Below are positions 6,655 through 12,069 of a stretch of DNA of 12,069 bases, one piece after another (the stretch's first letter is position 1; each line of letters starts with the position of its first letter). Position numbers and translations under genes: made by a program. This DNA comes from Bacteroidota bacterium. Lineage in GTDB: Bacteria > Bacteroidota > Bacteroidia > Flavobacteriales > Weeksellaceae. The notes under the pieces are model-generated. The model was not told the origin of the DNA. It did not search any database and saw nothing but the letters and a program-made list of their open reading frames with translations. The stretch is from contig JAFAAJ010000259.1 of NCBI GenBank assembly GCA_023426625.1, positions 1 through 12,069 on the forward strand, read 5' to 3'.

Positions 6655-8103
6655 TTAGAATTCAGCATTCTTAGGAGTTCTAGGGAAAGGAATCACATCC
6701 CGGATGTTCGTCATTCCCGTTACGAAAAGAACAAGTCTTTCCAAACCTAAACCAAATCCTGCATGTGGCACAGAACCGAATTTTCGGGTATCTAAATACC
6801 ACCAAAGCTCATGTTCGTCCACGTGCATTTCTGCCATTTTTTGTTTTAATACATCAAGTCTTGCTTCTCTTTCAGATCCTCCGATGATCTCCCCGATTCC
6901 AGGGAAAAGAACATCCATTGCTGCAACGGTCTTGTTATCATCATTAAGTTTCATATAAAACGCTTTGATCTCTTTAGGGTAATCAAATAATACTACCGGA
7001 CTTTCAAAGTGTTTTTCCACCAGATATCTTTCGTGCTCAGACTGAAGGTCTGTTCCCCATTTTTCAACAGGAAATTGGAATTTACCTTTTTTATTTTCTT
7101 TAGAATTCAATAAGATCTCGATAGCTTCTGTATAACTTACACGCATAAAACGCTTCGCTACAACATTCTGAAGTTTCTCAATAAGACCTTCTTTAGCTCT
7201 TTCTTTTTCAGGTTTAGTTTTTTGTTCTTCAGCAAAACGCTTATCCAGGAACTCAAGATCGTCTTTACAGTTATCCAATACATACTGGATCACATATTTT
7301 AAGAAGTCCTCTGCAAGGTCGATGTTATCTTCCAGGTTGTTGAATGCAACTTCCGGCTCGATCATCCAGAATTCTGCCAAATGACGAGTCGTGTTTGAAT
7401 TTTCAGCACGGAATGTAGGTCCAAAAGTATAAATTCTTCCCAACCCCATCGCTGCCGTTTCACCTTCCAGCTGTCCGGAAACTGTTAAATTGGTTTTCTT
7501 TCCAAAGAAATCCTGAGCAAAATCTATTTCTCCTTCTTCTGTTCTTGGAATGTCATTTAGATCAAAATTTGTTACCCCAAACATTTCTCCTGCTCCTTCC
7601 GCATCAGCTCCGGTAATAACAGGTGTATTGATGTAGAAGAATTGTCTTTCATTGAAGAATGAATGAACGGCAAAACTTACCGCATGACGCACTCTGAAAA
7701 CAGCCCCAAATAAATTCGTTCTGAATCTTAAATGAGCCTGTTCCCTCAATGTTTCCAATGAGTGTTTTTTAGGCTGAAGAATGGTTTTATCTCTGTCTTC
7801 GGTAAAATTATCACCTAAAATAATGATCTTTTTGGCAATAATTTCCACATCCTGTCCTGCTCCCTGACTTTCCACTACTTCACCTACTACTTTTAGGGAA
7901 GATGCAGTACTTATTTTATTGATAATTTCCTGATCAAAATTTTCGAAATCAACAACGATCTGCAAATTATTAATTGTAGAACCATCATTAAGCGCGATAA
8001 ATCGGTTAGCACGGAAAGTTCTTACCCAACCGTAAACCGTAATGTCATGATGTAATACTTTTTTGTAATCCTGTAAGATTTCTCTAATGGTTTGCTTTTT
8101 CAT
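6655..8103 (-). CDS. asnS: Asparagine--tRNA ligase (AsnRS)
   Basis: Class IIb synthetase that charges tRNA-Asn with asparagine in the cytoplasm. The protein has 482 residues. An N-terminal OB-fold anticodon-binding domain covers about residues 18-100 (ITVYGWVRTFRANRFIALND). In the catalytic domain, motif 2 is FRAENSNTTRHLAEF at 231-245 and motif 3 is GFGLGLERLV at 449-458, ending with RDVIPFPRTP. A lysine/glutamate-rich insertion lies at about 281-320, as in other AsnRS. The absence of the AspRS-specific GAD insertion and the typical asparagine-type motif 2 (FRAENSNTTRHLAEF) argue for Asn rather than Asp. The reading frame stays open upstream to 8208, but the ATG at 8103 (MKKQTIREIL) matches the family N-terminus and follows a promoter box at a suitable distance. 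Confidence 0.97.
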   Translation of the reverse strand: MKKQTIREILQDYKKVLHHDITVYGWVRTFRANRFIALNDGSTINNLQIVVDFENFDQEIINKISTASSLKVVGEVVESQGAGQDVEIIAKKIIILGDNFTEDRDKTILQPKKHSLETLREQAHLRFRTNLFGAVFRVRHAVSFAVHSFFNERQFFYINTPVITGADAEGAGEMFGVTNFDLNDIPRTEEGEIDFAQDFFGKKTNLTVSGQLEGETAAMGLGRIYTFGPTFRAENSNTTRHLAEFWMIEPEVAFNNLEDNIDLAEDFLKYVIQYVLDNCKDDLEFLDKRFAEEQKTKPEKERAKEGLIEKLQNVVAKRFMRVSYTEAIEILLNSKENKKGKFQFPVEKWGTDLQSEHERYLVEKHFESPVVLFDYPKEIKAFYMKLNDDNKTVAAMDVLFPGIGEIIGGSEREARLDVLKQKMAEMHVDEHELWWYLDTRKFGSVPHAGFGLGLERLVLFVTGMTNIRDVIPFPRTPKNAEF

Positions 8104-8141
8104 TTGTTGATTATAAATTTTCTTATAAAAATTAATGTCTG

Positions 8142-8149
8142 CAAAGTTA
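8142..8149 (-). promoter_or_regulatory. -7 box for asnS (TAACTTTG)
   Basis: The minus strand reads TAACTTTG, an exact TAnnTTTG match and identical to the box of the DUF1573 gene. The predicted start near 8136 gives a leader of about 33 nt to the asnS ATG at 8103. A TTTG lies upstream, but only 13 bp away instead of 19-21. This box also excludes the upstream open-frame extension of asnS. Confidence 0.65.
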
Positions 8150-8289
8150 CAAAAAAACAGCGCAAATTCATGATTTAGACCCTGTAAATAGAAAAACTTA
8201 TTACACACAGCATAGTTTTAGAAAACTATTGAGTCTCCCACAACAAAAACAAATGATAAAAGGAATATTTGAAAGTGTGAGTAAACTAA

Positions 8290-8832
8290 TTACTCATCTT
8301 TTTTCGAAGGTACCAAAAAGACATCTATAAGTCCTTCCGGCAATTGCATCTTTATGAATTTCTCTTCTCTGTTCACTTCAAGAATCCAGTCTTTAATGAT
8401 AGGGATCACGATTTCTTTTCCACCCAGATCTGTAATGAAGTAGTTCTGAGCCGTCTGATCATTCACAGACATAACGGTCCCACAGTTACTATCTTTTTCA
8501 TCAAGGATATGAAAACCTATAACTTCGTGATAATAAAACTGTTTTCCTGAAAGTTTCGGCAAAGTAGAAAGCGGCAAATAAACATTCTTACCTAAAGACT
8601 GATCTACCAGTGCCTCAGAAGAGTTTTTAAAAGAAATATTAAGAGCATCAGATTTGCTCCAGGAAGATCTTTCAATAAAAAAAGGAACCAATAATCCGTT
8701 GATTTCAACGAATATTGATTCCAATTTATTGTAAAGTTCAGGCTGATCTGTATCCAGTTTCAGGATAACATTACCTGAAAGACCATGTCTGCGTGTGATT
8801 TTTCCTAATAAGTAGCAATCCTCCTTACGCAT
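8290..8832 (-). CDS. rimM: Ribosome maturation factor RimM
   Basis: Cytoplasmic factor that binds ribosomal protein S19 and helps mature the 30S head and 16S rRNA 3' domain. The protein has 180 residues, the usual length. The N-terminal beta-barrel (about 6-95) opens with LLGKITRRHGLSGNVILKLD. The C-terminal PRC-barrel (about 98-170) has FYYHEVIGF (99-107) and the block EIVIPIIKDWILEV (140-153), ending in PEGLID (165-170). It starts 12 bp after the rpsP stop, so the two are co-transcribed and possibly coupled. The common downstream partners trmD and rplS do not follow; asnS with its own promoter does. A short hairpin over the stop codon lacks a T run and is not a convincing terminator. Confidence 0.94.
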   Translation of the reverse strand: MRKEDCYLLGKITRRHGLSGNVILKLDTDQPELYNKLESIFVEINGLLVPFFIERSSWSKSDALNISFKNSSEALVDQSLGKNVYLPLSTLPKLSGKQFYYHEVIGFHILDEKDSNCGTVMSVNDQTAQNYFITDLGGKEIVIPIIKDWILEVNREEKFIKMQLPEGLIDVFLVPSKKDE

Positions 8833-8844
8833 ATTGGCAGGTTC

Positions 8845-9408
8845 TTAAGCTTCAGTGTTTTCTTCAGTTTCAGCAGCAGGAGCTTCTCCTTCTGTAGCTT
8901 CAGTAACTTCTTCAGCAGGTGCATTAGCAGCTTCTTCAGCAGCTTTAGCATCAGCTTCAGCTTGTGCAGCCGCAGCAATTCTAGCTTCGTTTACTTTAGC
9001 TTCAGCTTCTAAAGCAGCTTTCTTAGCATCAGACTTAGCTTGTGCTAAACCTTCAACTTTACCTTGAACTTTTGCTTCTTTAGCTTCTAACCATGCGTTG
9101 AATCTTTTCTCAGCTTCAGCTTCATCAAAAGCACCTTTAGCAACACCACCTTGTAAGTGTTTTTTGTAAAGTGCACCTTTGTAAGAAAGGATTGCTCTGG
9201 CAGTATCAGTAGGTTGAGCACCATTGTTTAACCACTTTACAGCAGAATCAACGTTCAACTCGATAGTTGCCGGGTTAGTAATTGGGTTGTAAGTTCCTAG
9301 TTTTTCGATGAATCTACCGTCTCTTCTAGCTCTAGAATCTGCAACCACGATGTGGAAGAAAGGTTTACCTTTTTTACCGTGTCTTTGTAATCTGATTTTT
9401 ACTGACAT
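8845..9408 (-). CDS. rpsP: 30S ribosomal protein S16 with long Ala/Glu-rich tail
   Basis: Ribosomal protein that binds 16S rRNA and is needed for 30S assembly. Residues 1-85 are the S16 core: MSVKIRLQRHGKKGKPFFHI, then VVADSRARRDGRFIEKLGTYNP and QPTDTARAILSYKGALYKKH. Escherichia coli S16 has 82 residues, whereas this one has 187. The extra 100 residues are low in complexity: Ala/Glu/Lys-rich and probably helical at about 95-160, then acidic from about 160 to the end. Such extended S16 tails are, to my knowledge, common in Bacteroidetes; their role is unknown. The ATG at 9408 fits the family start. The gene heads an operon with rimM. A -7 box lies about 50 bp upstream, and the leader holds a weak GGGA/TCCC hairpin. 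Confidence 0.96.
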   Translation of the reverse strand: MSVKIRLQRHGKKGKPFFHIVVADSRARRDGRFIEKLGTYNPITNPATIELNVDSAVKWLNNGAQPTDTARAILSYKGALYKKHLQGGVAKGAFDEAEAEKRFNAWLEAKEAKVQGKVEGLAQAKSDAKKAALEAEAKVNEARIAAAAQAEADAKAAEEAANAPAEEVTEATEGEAPAAETEENTEA

Positions 9409-9456
9409 AATGTTTGAATTTTAGGGGAACTCGTCCCGGTTAAATATTTAAGTGTG

Positions 9457-9464
9457 CAAAGATA
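9457..9464 (-). promoter_or_regulatory. -7 box for the rpsP-rimM operon (TATCTTTG)
   Basis: The minus strand reads TATCTTTG, exact for TAnnTTTG and identical to the rnpB box. The transcription start is predicted near 9451, inside the perfect palindrome TTAAATATTTAA (9440-9451), and the leader is about 43 nt. No -33 TTG at proper spacing is seen. Confidence 0.65.
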
Positions 9465-9540
9465 AATAAATTTTTCCAATTTGACTCGTTGAAGACGATA
9501 TAATTTGAATTTTTATGGTTTAATCCTATATCAAACTTCC

Positions 9541-10053
9541 TTAATCCAGCTTTCCCATATAGAAAAGCCCCAAACATTTTTGGTTTTCAGCGATCTGTAA
9601 AGAGTCTTTAAGATGATCTACAAGCTTTGGAGAACTCCAATAACACCCTATTCCATTAGCAGTACAGGTAAGATACATATTCTGTACAGCCATGGAAACA
9701 GCAGCTATTTCTTCCCACTCAGGAACAAGTCCGCTGAAGTTCACAACAATAGAAACTACTGCATTTGCTTTATTGATCTTCGAACCAATATCGTTGTATT
9801 TTTTTTCAAGGAAAAGCGGTTCAGGTTGAGTTGATTTATAGATCGACTGCATTTCCAAGGCCAGTTTAGCCTTTTCATCACCTTGGAAGACCCTAAAACG
9901 CCACGGTTTTGTCCGTTTATGATTGGGTGCAAATGATGCTGAATTCAGAATCTCATCAATAATTACCTGCGATATTTCGCTTTCGGTATAGTCTTTAGGA
10001 AAGATGCTTCGTCTTTGTTCTATGATCTCTTTTAAAACTTCTGCTTTATTCAT
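9541..10053 (-). CDS. Nitroreductase-family flavoprotein, YdjA-like, short C-terminus
   Basis: Probable FMN-dependent, NAD(P)H-using oxidoreductase of the nitroreductase superfamily; the substrate cannot be told. The protein has 170 residues. RRSIFPKDY (14-22) supplies the usual Arg-Arg-Ser phosphate-binding start of the FMN site. SFAPNHKRTKPWRF (40-53) is typical of the YdjA/small nitroreductase branch, and EEIAAVSMAVQNMYLTCTAN (114-133) followed by GIGCYWSSP is the core helix and cofactor loop. The protein stops at FYMGKLD, where relatives, as far as I know, continue for some 10-20 residues. The +1 frame across the stop reads WESWIKEV and then stops, so a small deletion or frameshift near the end is possible. 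The ATG at 10053 leaves almost no leader after the -7 box. Confidence 0.85.
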   Translation of the reverse strand: MNKAEVLKEIIEQRRSIFPKDYTESEISQVIIDEILNSASFAPNHKRTKPWRFRVFQGDEKAKLALEMQSIYKSTQPEPLFLEKKYNDIGSKINKANAVVSIVVNFSGLVPEWEEIAAVSMAVQNMYLTCTANGIGCYWSSPKLVDHLKDSLQIAENQKCLGLFYMGKLD

Positions 10054-10058
10054 AGAGA

Positions 10059-10066
10059 CAAAATTA
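10059..10066 (-). promoter_or_regulatory. -7 box for the nitroreductase gene (TAATTTTG)
   Basis: The minus strand reads TAATTTTG, an exact TAnnTTTG match. The box ends only 5 bp before the ATG at 10053, so the transcript would be leaderless or nearly so. A -33 element would fall near 10086-10088, inside the heptamer array; no TTG is present there. Confidence 0.5.
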
Positions 10067-10079
10067 CGAAAAAGCGGAA

Positions 10080-10163
10080 AGTGAATGGTTATTAGTTAGT
10101 AGTAATTAGTGATTGGTGATTGGTTACTAATCACTAATTACCATTCACAAATTACCAATTACT
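10080..10163. repeat. Heptamer array that reverses orientation (RGTKATT to AATYACY)
   Basis: Twelve consecutive 7-bp units fill 10080-10163. The first seven (10080-10128) follow a loose RGTKAYT pattern, for example AGTAATT, AGTGATT and GGTGATT. The last five (10129-10163) are the reverse complement form, for example AATCACT and AATTACC. As a result 10081-10105 and 10124-10148 are inverted repeats matching at 22 of 25 positions, and 10102-10114 pairs perfectly with 10129-10141 in an alternative fold. No coding frame uses it. It fills the gap between the Gre-like gene's stop and the nitroreductase promoter. Confidence 0.85.
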
Positions 10164-10172
10164 ACCCTCTCC

Positions 10173-10622
10173 TTACAAAACCTCCACTATTTTCTGATGT
10201 ATATTATTTAATGTAAAAGCGTCTCCGGATTTCATGCCCATCATTTTTTTCGCCATAGGACTTTCGGGGGAAATAGCATAAAAACGATCGCCTTCGAAAA
10301 AGAATTCCCCTAAAGAAACAGAAATATAAAAACGGGCTTTATTGGTAATGACCAAAGATCCCAACTGAACCCTGTCCGTAGCATTATTCAGAACTTTCGA
10401 CATATTTCTTTTCAGATCATGCAATGCTCCCAGCTGTTTCTGCATCTGATAGATCTCTTCCTGCATTTCTTCTCTCATGCTGTCATATTTCGGAGTTTTT
10501 TTTATATCTCGGCTTGCTTCTAAAGTGAATTCTATAAAATTTTTAAGCTTCTCTATCTTTGCGGAAATTACATTTTTCACATAATCTCTTATATGATTTT
10601 TCTCAAATACTATCTTCTCCAT
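10173..10622 (-). CDS. GreA/GreB-family-like transcription factor, divergent N-terminal tip
   Basis: The protein has 149 residues. The C-terminal part (about 83-149) resembles the FKBP-like domain of GreA/GreB, with VQLGSLVITN (85-94), ISPESPMAKKMMGMKSGDAF (117-136) and a final IVEVL. The N-terminal 80 residues are strongly helical and likely form the coiled coil that enters the RNA polymerase secondary channel. Aligned by eye, SRDIKKTPKYD (37-47) takes the place of GreA's tip GDLSENAEYD. Asp39 matches GreA Asp41, but Lys42 stands where GreA has the acidic Glu44. From the family, those two acidic residues hold the Mg ion for transcript cleavage, so a non-cleaving, Gfh1- or Rnk-like regulator is possible. 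The gene is a single unit between a terminator and the heptamer array. Confidence 0.8.
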   Translation of the reverse strand: MEKIVFEKNHIRDYVKNVISAKIEKLKNFIEFTLEASRDIKKTPKYDSMREEMQEEIYQMQKQLGALHDLKRNMSKVLNNATDRVQLGSLVITNKARFYISVSLGEFFFEGDRFYAISPESPMAKKMMGMKSGDAFTLNNIHQKIVEVL

Positions 10623-10638
10623 AAATCGAATCTTTACA

Positions 10639-10646
10639 TAAAGATA
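10639..10646 (-). promoter_or_regulatory. Possible -7 box for the Gre-like gene (TATCTTTA)
   Basis: The minus strand reads TATCTTTA, one base off TAnnTTTG, 16 bp before the ATG at 10622. The preceding terminator implies that a promoter is needed in this short gap, which supports the call. Confidence 0.4.
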
Positions 10647-10659
10647 ATATTTTTTTAAT

Positions 10660-10692
10660 AAAAAAGCCCTGCAAAATTAAATTTACAGGGCT
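10660..10692 (-). terminator. Intrinsic terminator after the SRPBCC gene
   Basis: AGCCCTG (10665-10671) pairs with CAGGGCT (10686-10692). On the minus strand the stem is followed by a run of T (complement of the A run around 10660-10665). It lies about 20 bp past the SRPBCC stop and ends that transcript ahead of the Gre-like gene. Confidence 0.85.
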
Positions 10693-10712
10693 CTGTTTCA
10701 ATATTGAAGAAT

Positions 10713-11243
10713 TTATTGCTCAGATAATTTTTTCAGGTCTTCCAGTCCCTGCCCGAAGGTTTTACCAATTTGGCTCTTCATCATCGGCTTCATAAGTTTC
10801 ATCATCGGCTGAAGCTCATTCTCCATCGTCCACGTTACTTTTGTCCCGCTTCCTTCAGGCGTCAGAATAAAGCTTCCTTTAGCATCTCCTTCCCAAGGTT
10901 TAATAAAATGAAGACTGCTGGTCAGTTTTTCATTAGGAATAGCTTCTACAACAGTTTGTTTTCCTTCCCCTACCTGATCATTACCTTTCCAGTGATAAGC
11001 TTCTCCTACTTCTCCGGTATTCCCGGTATAGGTAATCACAACGTTTTTATCAAGCTTTATGAAAGGATTCCATGTATTAAAACCTTTCAAAGAACCTGCA
11101 TGCTGCCATACTTTTTCTTTAGGAGCGTTGATTACAATAGATTTTTCAAAGTAAAAATGCTTATCAAAAGCCAATAAGGCAATAACTGCATAAGCAATAA
11201 CAAGGAGGATCAGAAATCCTAAAATTTTCAAAACTGTTTTCAT
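10713..11243 (-). CDS. SRPBCC-domain (polyketide cyclase/START-like) membrane-anchored protein
   Basis: The protein has 176 residues. Residues 5-26 form one hydrophobic helix (VLKILGFLILLVIAYAVIAL), most likely a membrane anchor and less likely a cleaved signal. Residues about 33-175 resemble the SRPBCC/START helix-grip fold: FEKSIVINAPKEKVWQHAG (32-50) and FNTWNPF (55-61) at the front, a GKQTVVEAIPNEKL strand pair in the middle, and a long amphipathic C-terminal helix (MKSQIGKTFGQGLEDLKKL) that closes the ligand cavity. The family binds hydrophobic ligands or acts as cyclases; no ligand can be named. The tract from about 143 is Met-rich (PMMKLMKPMMKS). The ATG at 11243 is followed at once by a lysine and then the hydrophobic helix. 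It is a single unit with its own promoter box and terminator. Confidence 0.87.
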   Translation of the reverse strand: MKTVLKILGFLILLVIAYAVIALLAFDKHFYFEKSIVINAPKEKVWQHAGSLKGFNTWNPFIKLDKNVVITYTGNTGEVGEAYHWKGNDQVGEGKQTVVEAIPNEKLTSSLHFIKPWEGDAKGSFILTPEGSGTKVTWTMENELQPMMKLMKPMMKSQIGKTFGQGLEDLKKLSEQ

Positions 11244-11265
11244 AGTTCTTATTTTTAATATAATC

Positions 11266-11273
11266 CAAAATTA
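11266..11273 (-). promoter_or_regulatory. -7 box for the SRPBCC gene (TAATTTTG)
   Basis: The minus strand reads TAATTTTG, an exact TAnnTTTG match, 22 bp before the ATG at 11243. The leader would be about 17 nt. No -33 TTG is found at proper spacing. Confidence 0.5.
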
Positions 11274-11332
11274 ATAATTTCCAAAATAGCATCACTTTTC
11301 CTATGACAAGAATATCTAAAAGATCAGGGCAT

Positions 11333-11366
11333 TTTGTCACAGTTTTGATTTAAGGCATTATTTTTG
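11333..11366 (+). promoter_or_regulatory. Candidate upstream promoter for the M3 peptidase gene
   Basis: TTTG at 11333-11336 and an exact -7 box TATTTTTG at 11359-11366 are separated by 22 bp, slightly longer than usual. Transcription would start near 11373 and give a leader of about 50 nt. Confidence 0.5.
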
Positions 11367-11370
11367 GGGA

Positions 11371-11402
11371 TTTGGAATCTGAACAAATCTCAATTAAATT
11401 TA
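11371..11402 (+). promoter_or_regulatory. Candidate downstream promoter for the M3 peptidase gene
   Basis: TTTG at 11371-11374 lies 20 bp from TAAATTTA at 11395-11402. The spacing is ideal and the -7 box differs only in the last base. It would start near 11408, leaving a leader of about 15 nt. Confidence 0.4.
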
Positions 11403-11422
11403 CATTTCTAAAAAAATATACA

Positions 11423-12069
11423 ATGAATATTCTGACTGAAAAATTCAACACTCCATATCAATCTGCTCCTTTCCAAAGCATTAAAAATGAAGATTATCTT
11501 CCTGCATTCCAAGATCTGATCCAAAAATCTGAAGAAGAGATCAATGCAATTGTTGAGAATCCTGAAAGTCCTACCTTCACAAATGCAGTAGAGGCTTTAG
11601 CTTATGCAGGTGAACAGCTGGACGTGGTTTCAAACATATTTTTCAATCTTAATTCTGCGGAAACAAGTGACGAACTCCAACAGATCGCCCAGGAAGTTTC
11701 GCCAATTCTGACGGAATATTCTTCAAAGATTTCTCAAAATGAAGCCCTGTTTAACAAAATCAAAAAAGTATTTGATGAGAAAGAAAAATACAACCTGAAT
11801 GAAGAACAGGAAATGCTGCTGAATGAAACTTACAAAGGATTTGTAAGAAGCGGAGCTCTATTAAATCCCGAAGATAAAGAAAAGCTAAAGAAGATCAATA
11901 TGGATCTGTCTGTAAAATCACTACAATTCGGGCAAAATGTATTAGCTTCCACTAATGCTTATTACAAACACATCACCAACAAAGAGGATCTGAACGGAAT
12001 TCCGGAAGCGATCATCGAGCAATATGCAGAGGAAGCAAAAGAAAGAAATCTCGAAGGATGGGTAATCAC
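11423..12069 (+). CDS. M3-family metallopeptidase (oligopeptidase A/Dcp type), 5' part
   Basis: The gene runs off the window; 215 codons are visible from the ATG at 11423. The start MNILTEKFNTPYQSAPFQSI, the segment DYLPAFQDLIQKSEEEINAI (residues 25-44) and PESPTFTNAVEAL match the N-terminal helical domain of M3 thimet-type peptidases such as oligopeptidase A and dipeptidyl carboxypeptidase Dcp. EEQEMLLNETYKGFVRSGA and LNPEDKEKLKKINMDLS also fit. The zinc-binding HExGH motif would lie well beyond base 12069 in a protein of about 670-700 residues, so catalytic competence cannot be checked. No signal peptide is visible, which suggests a cytoplasmic peptide-degrading enzyme. OpA and Dcp cannot be told apart from this part. 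It is divergent from the SRPBCC gene. Confidence 0.9.
   Translation, partial: MNILTEKFNTPYQSAPFQSIKNEDYLPAFQDLIQKSEEEINAIVENPESPTFTNAVEALAYAGEQLDVVSNIFFNLNSAETSDELQQIAQEVSPILTEYSSKISQNEALFNKIKKVFDEKEKYNLNEEQEMLLNETYKGFVRSGALLNPEDKEKLKKINMDLSVKSLQFGQNVLASTNAYYKHITNKEDLNGIPEAIIEQYAEEAKERNLEGWVI

Noticed and set aside
8104..8208. N-terminal extension of asnS by 35 residues
   Set aside because: The frame is open, but the extension does not resemble AsnRS and contains the -7 box for asnS; the ATG at 8103 fits the family.
8279..8295. GAGTAA/TTACTC hairpin across the rimM stop codon
   Set aside because: Only 6 bp with no following T run, so it is not a credible intrinsic terminator; probably chance in AT-rich sequence.
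8855..9067. Plus-strand Ala/Ser-rich open frame opposite rpsP
   Set aside because: It is the antisense of the GCN-rich S16 tail; repeated alanine codons leave the opposite strand free of stops. No promoter or homology supports it.
9424..9451. Possible S16 autoregulatory leader (GGGA/TCCC hairpin and TTAAATATTTAA palindrome)
   Set aside because: The hairpin stem is only 4 bp and the palindrome is simple AT sequence; no known S16 leader structure is recognisable.

Overview
This window looks like a core-genome stretch of a low-GC Bacteroidetes bacterium, most likely a Chryseobacterium-type flavobacterium (Weeksellaceae). The evidence is as follows. Many genes are preceded by the Bacteroidetes/flavobacterial -7 promoter box TAnnTTTG. 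Shine-Dalgarno sequences are largely absent. Ribosomal protein S16 carries a long Ala/Glu tail. Intergenic DNA contains AATTTGAAAATTT-like and RGTRATT-like repeats. Genus-level placement is inference; no 16S rRNA is present.

Layout from left to right. Positions 1-1762 (-) hold most of valS, cut by the window edge at its 3' end. It is divergent from a secreted DUF1573 protein (1890-2357, +) that has a very good promoter and a strong terminator. Next comes a class III-like polyphosphate kinase 2 (2435-3304, +), converging with the RNase P RNA gene rnpB (about 3316-3635, -), which has no open reading frame of its own but clear RNA signatures. rnpB is divergent from a two-gene sigma/membrane-protein operon (3813-4971, +): an ECF sigma factor that seems to start at TTG, overlapping by 8 bp a four-helix membrane protein that is a candidate anti-sigma factor. 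A shared bidirectional terminator separates this from rpoN (sigma-54, 5032-6495, -). asnS (6655-8103, -), rimM (8290-8832, -) and rpsP (8845-9408, -) follow, then a nitroreductase-like protein (9541-10053, -), a GreA/GreB-like protein (10173-10622, -) and an SRPBCC-domain membrane-anchored protein (10713-11243, -). The window ends inside an M3-family oligopeptidase gene (11423 onward, +).

How the genes work together: most serve information processing (valS, asnS, rnpB, rpsP-rimM, rpoN, ECF sigma, Gre-like factor). rpsP-rimM form one transcription unit for 30S assembly, and the ECF sigma with its overlapping partner form a probable regulatory pair. The other genes look like separate transcription units, each with its own promoter or terminator. 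I found no mobile element, CRISPR array, phage gene or tRNA.

Most of the region is ordinary housekeeping sequence. The parts worth a second look are the ECF sigma/four-helix membrane protein pair, the divergent rnpB/sigma control region in which both promoters carry the same 16-nt sequence beside their -7 boxes, a heptamer array that reverses orientation halfway (10080-10163), the Gre-like protein whose tip has lost an acidic residue, and the nitroreductase with a possibly damaged C-terminus and a near-leaderless start.
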